From Caulobacter sp. B11 (lineage in GTDB: Bacteria; Pseudomonadota; Alphaproteobacteria; Caulobacterales; Caulobacteraceae), in the NCBI RefSeq assembly GCF_002737765.1, contig NZ_PEGG01000103.1, positions 1-9,913 on the forward strand: a DNA stretch of 9,913 bases. Reading direction: 5' to 3'. This document shows, in pieces, positions 8,477 to 9,913 of this stretch (its first letter is position 1; the number at the start of each line of letters is the position of its first letter). The translations under genes and the position numbers were made by a program. The notes under the pieces are model-generated. The model was given only the letters and a program-made list of their open reading frames with translations, ran no database searches and had not been told where the DNA came from.

Positions 8477-9719
8477 GCCTGCCGCTGTCCCTGGCGCTCT
8501 ATCGCGCGGCGACCACCGCCCTTCAGCCGCTGGTTCCCATCCTGCTGAAGGCGCGGGCGGCGAAGGGCAAGGAAGATCCGGCGCGCCTCAATGAGCGCCT
8601 GGCGCGTCCGAGCCGCGCGCGGCCCGACGGCCCGCTGGTCTGGCTCCACGGAGCCAGCGTCGGCGAGAGCCTGTCAATCCTGCCCCTGGTCGAACGGCTG
8701 AGGCTTGAACGGCCCGAGGTCGCCGTGCTGGTCACCTCGGGCACCCTGACCTCGGCGGCCCTGCTGGCCCAGCGCCTGCCGGCCGGGGCGATCCACCAGT
8801 ATGCGCCGGTCGACACTCCGGCCGGGGCCCGGCGGTTCCTCGACCATTGGCGGCCCAGCCTGGCGGTCTTCGTCGAGAGCGAACTTTGGCCCAACCTGCT
8901 GCTGACCGCCCAAGCGCGAGGCGTCAGACTGGCCCTCGTCTCGGCCAAGCTGTCGGACAAGAGCTATCGCGGCTGGCAGGCCCGGCCGATGGCGGCGGGA
9001 CGCCTGTTCGGCGGCTTCGATCTGATCCTGGCCCAGGACGGTCGGGCCGCGGAGCGATTGTCGAGCCTGGGCGGCGCTGTATCGGGCGAGGCCGACCTGA
9101 AGTTCGGCAGCGCCGTCCTGCCGATCGACGCCCTGGCCCTGAGCGACCTACGCGCCCTCCGGGACGAAGCGCCGCTTTTGCTGGCCGCCAGCACCCATCC
9201 CGGCGAGGAGGCGATGATCCTCGACGCCCTGCCCCCGGGACCCGCCTGATCATCGCTCCCCGCCACCCCGAGCGCGGGGCCGCGGTCGCTGAGCTGGCGG
9301 CCAGCAAGGGCCTGTCGGTGAACCGGCGATCGACCGGCGGCGGCGCCTTTGACGCCCGGGTGCATGTCGCCGACACCCTGGGTGAGCTTGGCCTGTGGTT
9401 CGCCCTGGCGGACCTGGCCTTGATCGGCGGCAGCCTGATCGCCGGAGTCGGCGGGCACAATCCGTTGGAGCCGGCCCGTCTGGGCTGCCCGATCGTCTCC
9501 GGGCCGCATGTGGAAAACTGGCTGACCGCCTATGCCGAGCTCGGCGATGTCGGCGGCGTGACCCATGCCGACGCCTCGGTGCTGGGCGGGCGCTTGATCG
9601 AGCTGCTCGCCGCTCCCGAAGCCCTTAAGGCCCAGGCCGAACGCGCCCAGGCCTTTGTCGCCGCCCGTGACGCCGAGGCGCGGGCCGGACTGTCGCGCAT
9701 TCTGGACCTGGTCCCATGA
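8473..9719 (+). CDS. waaA: 3-deoxy-D-manno-octulosonic acid (Kdo) transferase, broken by one 1-base deletion
   Basis: Inner-membrane glycosyltransferase adding Kdo from CMP-Kdo to the lipid A precursor on the cytoplasmic side. The N-terminal segment is hydrophobic (LALYRAATTALQPLVPILL), followed by the Glycos_transf_N domain with HGASVGE; Glu65 matches the conserved catalytic Glu. ESELWPN and the Lys/Ser-rich region after it follow. The frame stops at 9249 after ALPPGPA. One missing base in CCCCCGGG (9232-9239) restores GTRLIIAPRHPERG and the C-terminal domain with GGSLIAGVGGHNPLEPA, ending at the TGA at 9717. The repaired length is 415 residues, normal for the family. The start is GTG at 8473, overlapping the CDF stop as GTGA; the stop overlaps the lpxK ATG as ATGA. 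The number of Kdo residues added cannot be told from sequence. Confidence 0.92.
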
Positions 9720-9913
9720 AGCTCTCGACCCCACGCTGGTGGTATCGCCGCGGCGACCTTCCGTCGCCGATGACCCGCGCCCTGCTGACGCCGCTCTCGT
9801 GGATCTGGGCGGCCTCGACCGCCCGGCGTATCGCCCGGGCCCGACCGGCCGACCCCGGCGCGCCGGTGATCTGCGTCGGCAATCTCACGGTCGGCGGAGT
9901 CGGCAAAGACGCC
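9716..9913 (+). CDS. lpxK: Tetraacyldisaccharide 4'-kinase LpxK, N-terminal part (cut by window end, 1-base insertion)
   Basis: Kinase that phosphorylates the 4' position of the lipid A disaccharide at the inner membrane, just before Kdo addition. The 66 visible codons start MKLSTPRWWYRRGD, run through a hydrophobic stretch (LLTPLSWIWAAS) and reach the nucleotide-binding loop ICVGNLTVGG. As written the loop ends GVGKDA. The family reads GKTP at this point, and removing one A from AAA at 9905-9907 gives exactly GKTP, so an insertion error is likely. The ATG overlaps the waaA stop (ATGA), implying coupled translation in the LPS operon. The rest of the gene lies outside the window. Confidence 0.88.
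   Translation, partial: MKLSTPRWWYRRGDLPSPMTRALLTPLSWIWAASTARRIARARPADPGAPVICVGNLTVGGVGKDA

Overview
The window is very G+C-rich and carries standard Gram-negative envelope and central-metabolism genes. The protein sequences look like Caulobacteraceae (Caulobacter or Phenylobacterium type): the glucose-6-phosphate isomerase, the CtpA-like phosphatase, and an msbA / DUF374 / cation-efflux / waaA / lpxK cluster. This placement rests on family memory, not on a search. I see no tRNA, rRNA, CRISPR array, insertion sequence or phage module, and no stretch over 300 bases lacks a gene.

Layout. (1) 1-1148, plus: the C-terminal part of a DsbD-type thiol:disulfide transporter; its start lies before the window. 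(2) 1153-1884, minus: a DUF1353 lipoprotein, convergent with dsbD and 4 bases from it. (3) 1976-2455, minus: a small exported protein of unknown function. (4) A divergent control region of about 100 bases (2456-2556) with a 10-bp palindrome and a short hairpin. (5) 2557-4174, plus: pgi, glycolysis/gluconeogenesis. (6) 4177-4842, minus: a CtpA-like HCX5R phosphatase, convergent with pgi (2 bases apart) and divergent from the next operon. (7) 4955 to the end, plus: a tightly packed operon of an MsbA-type lipid A flippase, a DUF374 acyltransferase-like protein, a His-rich CDF metal exporter, WaaA (Kdo transferase) and the start of LpxK (lipid A 4'-kinase). Genes overlap by four bases at TTGA, GTGA and ATGA junctions.

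The right half is therefore a lipid A / LPS locus: LpxK phosphorylates lipid A, WaaA adds Kdo, MsbA flips the product, and the CtpA-like phosphatase on the opposite strand probably also acts on lipid A.

The most striking feature is a series of single-base indels in pgi, the DUF374 gene (inferred), the CDF gene, waaA and lpxK. Most lie in or beside C/G runs, and conserved motifs continue in the new frame after each one. This is better explained by sequencing or assembly error (a noisy long-read or draft assembly) than by five decaying genes. Translations should be repaired before use. I did not find a convincing new defence or mobile system; this is largely core chromosome.
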